Assembly (NCBI GenBank): GCA_910587545.1
Contig: CAJUMI010000001.1
Coordinates: 20,028 to 84,027, forward strand
Reading direction: 5' to 3'
Length of the DNA stretch: 64,000 nucleotides
DNA from: an uncultured Muribaculaceae bacterium
Lineage (GTDB): Bacteria; Bacteroidota; Bacteroidia; Bacteroidales; Muribaculaceae
Shown here: positions 63,983 through 64,000 of the stretch, one piece after another
Numbering within the stretch: position 1 is the first letter of the stretch
Layout: the number at the start of each line of letters is the position of its first letter
Notes under the pieces: model-generated
The model's database searches: none
What the model was told of the DNA's origin: nothing
Seen by the model: only the letters and a program-made list of their open reading frames with translations
Made by a program: the position numbers and the translations under genes

Positions 63983-64000
63983 GTAGAGGGGGCGGTTACC

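Overview
The window is a chromosomal segment of a Bacteroidales bacterium, most likely of the Muribaculaceae. That placement is inference. It rests on near-50% GC, promoters of the Bacteroidetes type (TTTG, about 20 bases, TAnnTTTG), weak Shine-Dalgarno sequences, an archaeal/eukaryotic-type ProRS, a FeoA-FeoB fusion, a full bat operon, and the gene sets sppA-lpxK-PNP-thiL and nusB-yajC-ybbR-coaE. I see no rRNA, tRNA, CRISPR array, insertion sequence or prophage. Nearly all genes are core housekeeping or envelope genes.

Left part (1-5.7 kb): the end of an unrecognised gene, a metallo-beta-lactamase-fold hydrolase, then proS-umuD-umuC-HU and a membrane protein that joins an HU-like domain to a LysM-like domain. 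From 5.9 to 14.4 kb lies an eight-gene bat (aerotolerance) operon: moxR, a DUF58 gene, a BatD-like membrane protein, batA, batB, batC with a long glutamine tract, batD and batE. It is followed by a small HTH protein and a DUF2007-Usp-Usp fusion. A ygiQ-uvrB pair runs leftward (16.0-19.9 kb), divergent from feoAB (20.2 kb).

Middle (22.7-36.8 kb): dCMP deaminase, an S41 protease and 5-formyl-THF cyclo-ligase; an envelope cluster (LTA-synthase-like sulfatase, PAP2 phosphatase, D15-type barrel, EptA-like transferase); the anaerobic ribonucleotide reductase nrdD-nrdG; and on the minus strand lon and yigZ, with yigZ overlapping the end of nrdG tail to tail.

Right part: rluD and a PASTA protein (minus), a cysteine-rich Spy-like periplasmic protein, a minus-strand set tsaC, sugar transferase and ClC channel, then rightward cdsA, phosphohexomutase, a second pseudouridine synthase with fmt, a PstS-like lipoprotein, a large TPR protein, rarA, sppA-lpxK-PNP-thiL, a secreted beta-helix-type protein of mosaic base composition, and nusB-yajC-ybbR-coaE. 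The last 276 bases hold no gene but contain a strongly folded element that looks like an RNA.

Features that ordinary gene annotation does not explain include the HU-membrane-LysM protein, the folded element at 63.75-63.98 kb, an intrinsic terminator with no gene before it plus a 16-bp palindrome upstream of cdsA, a 9-bp tandem repeat before nusB, and a hairpin with a U-tract at the predicted transcription start of nrdD.
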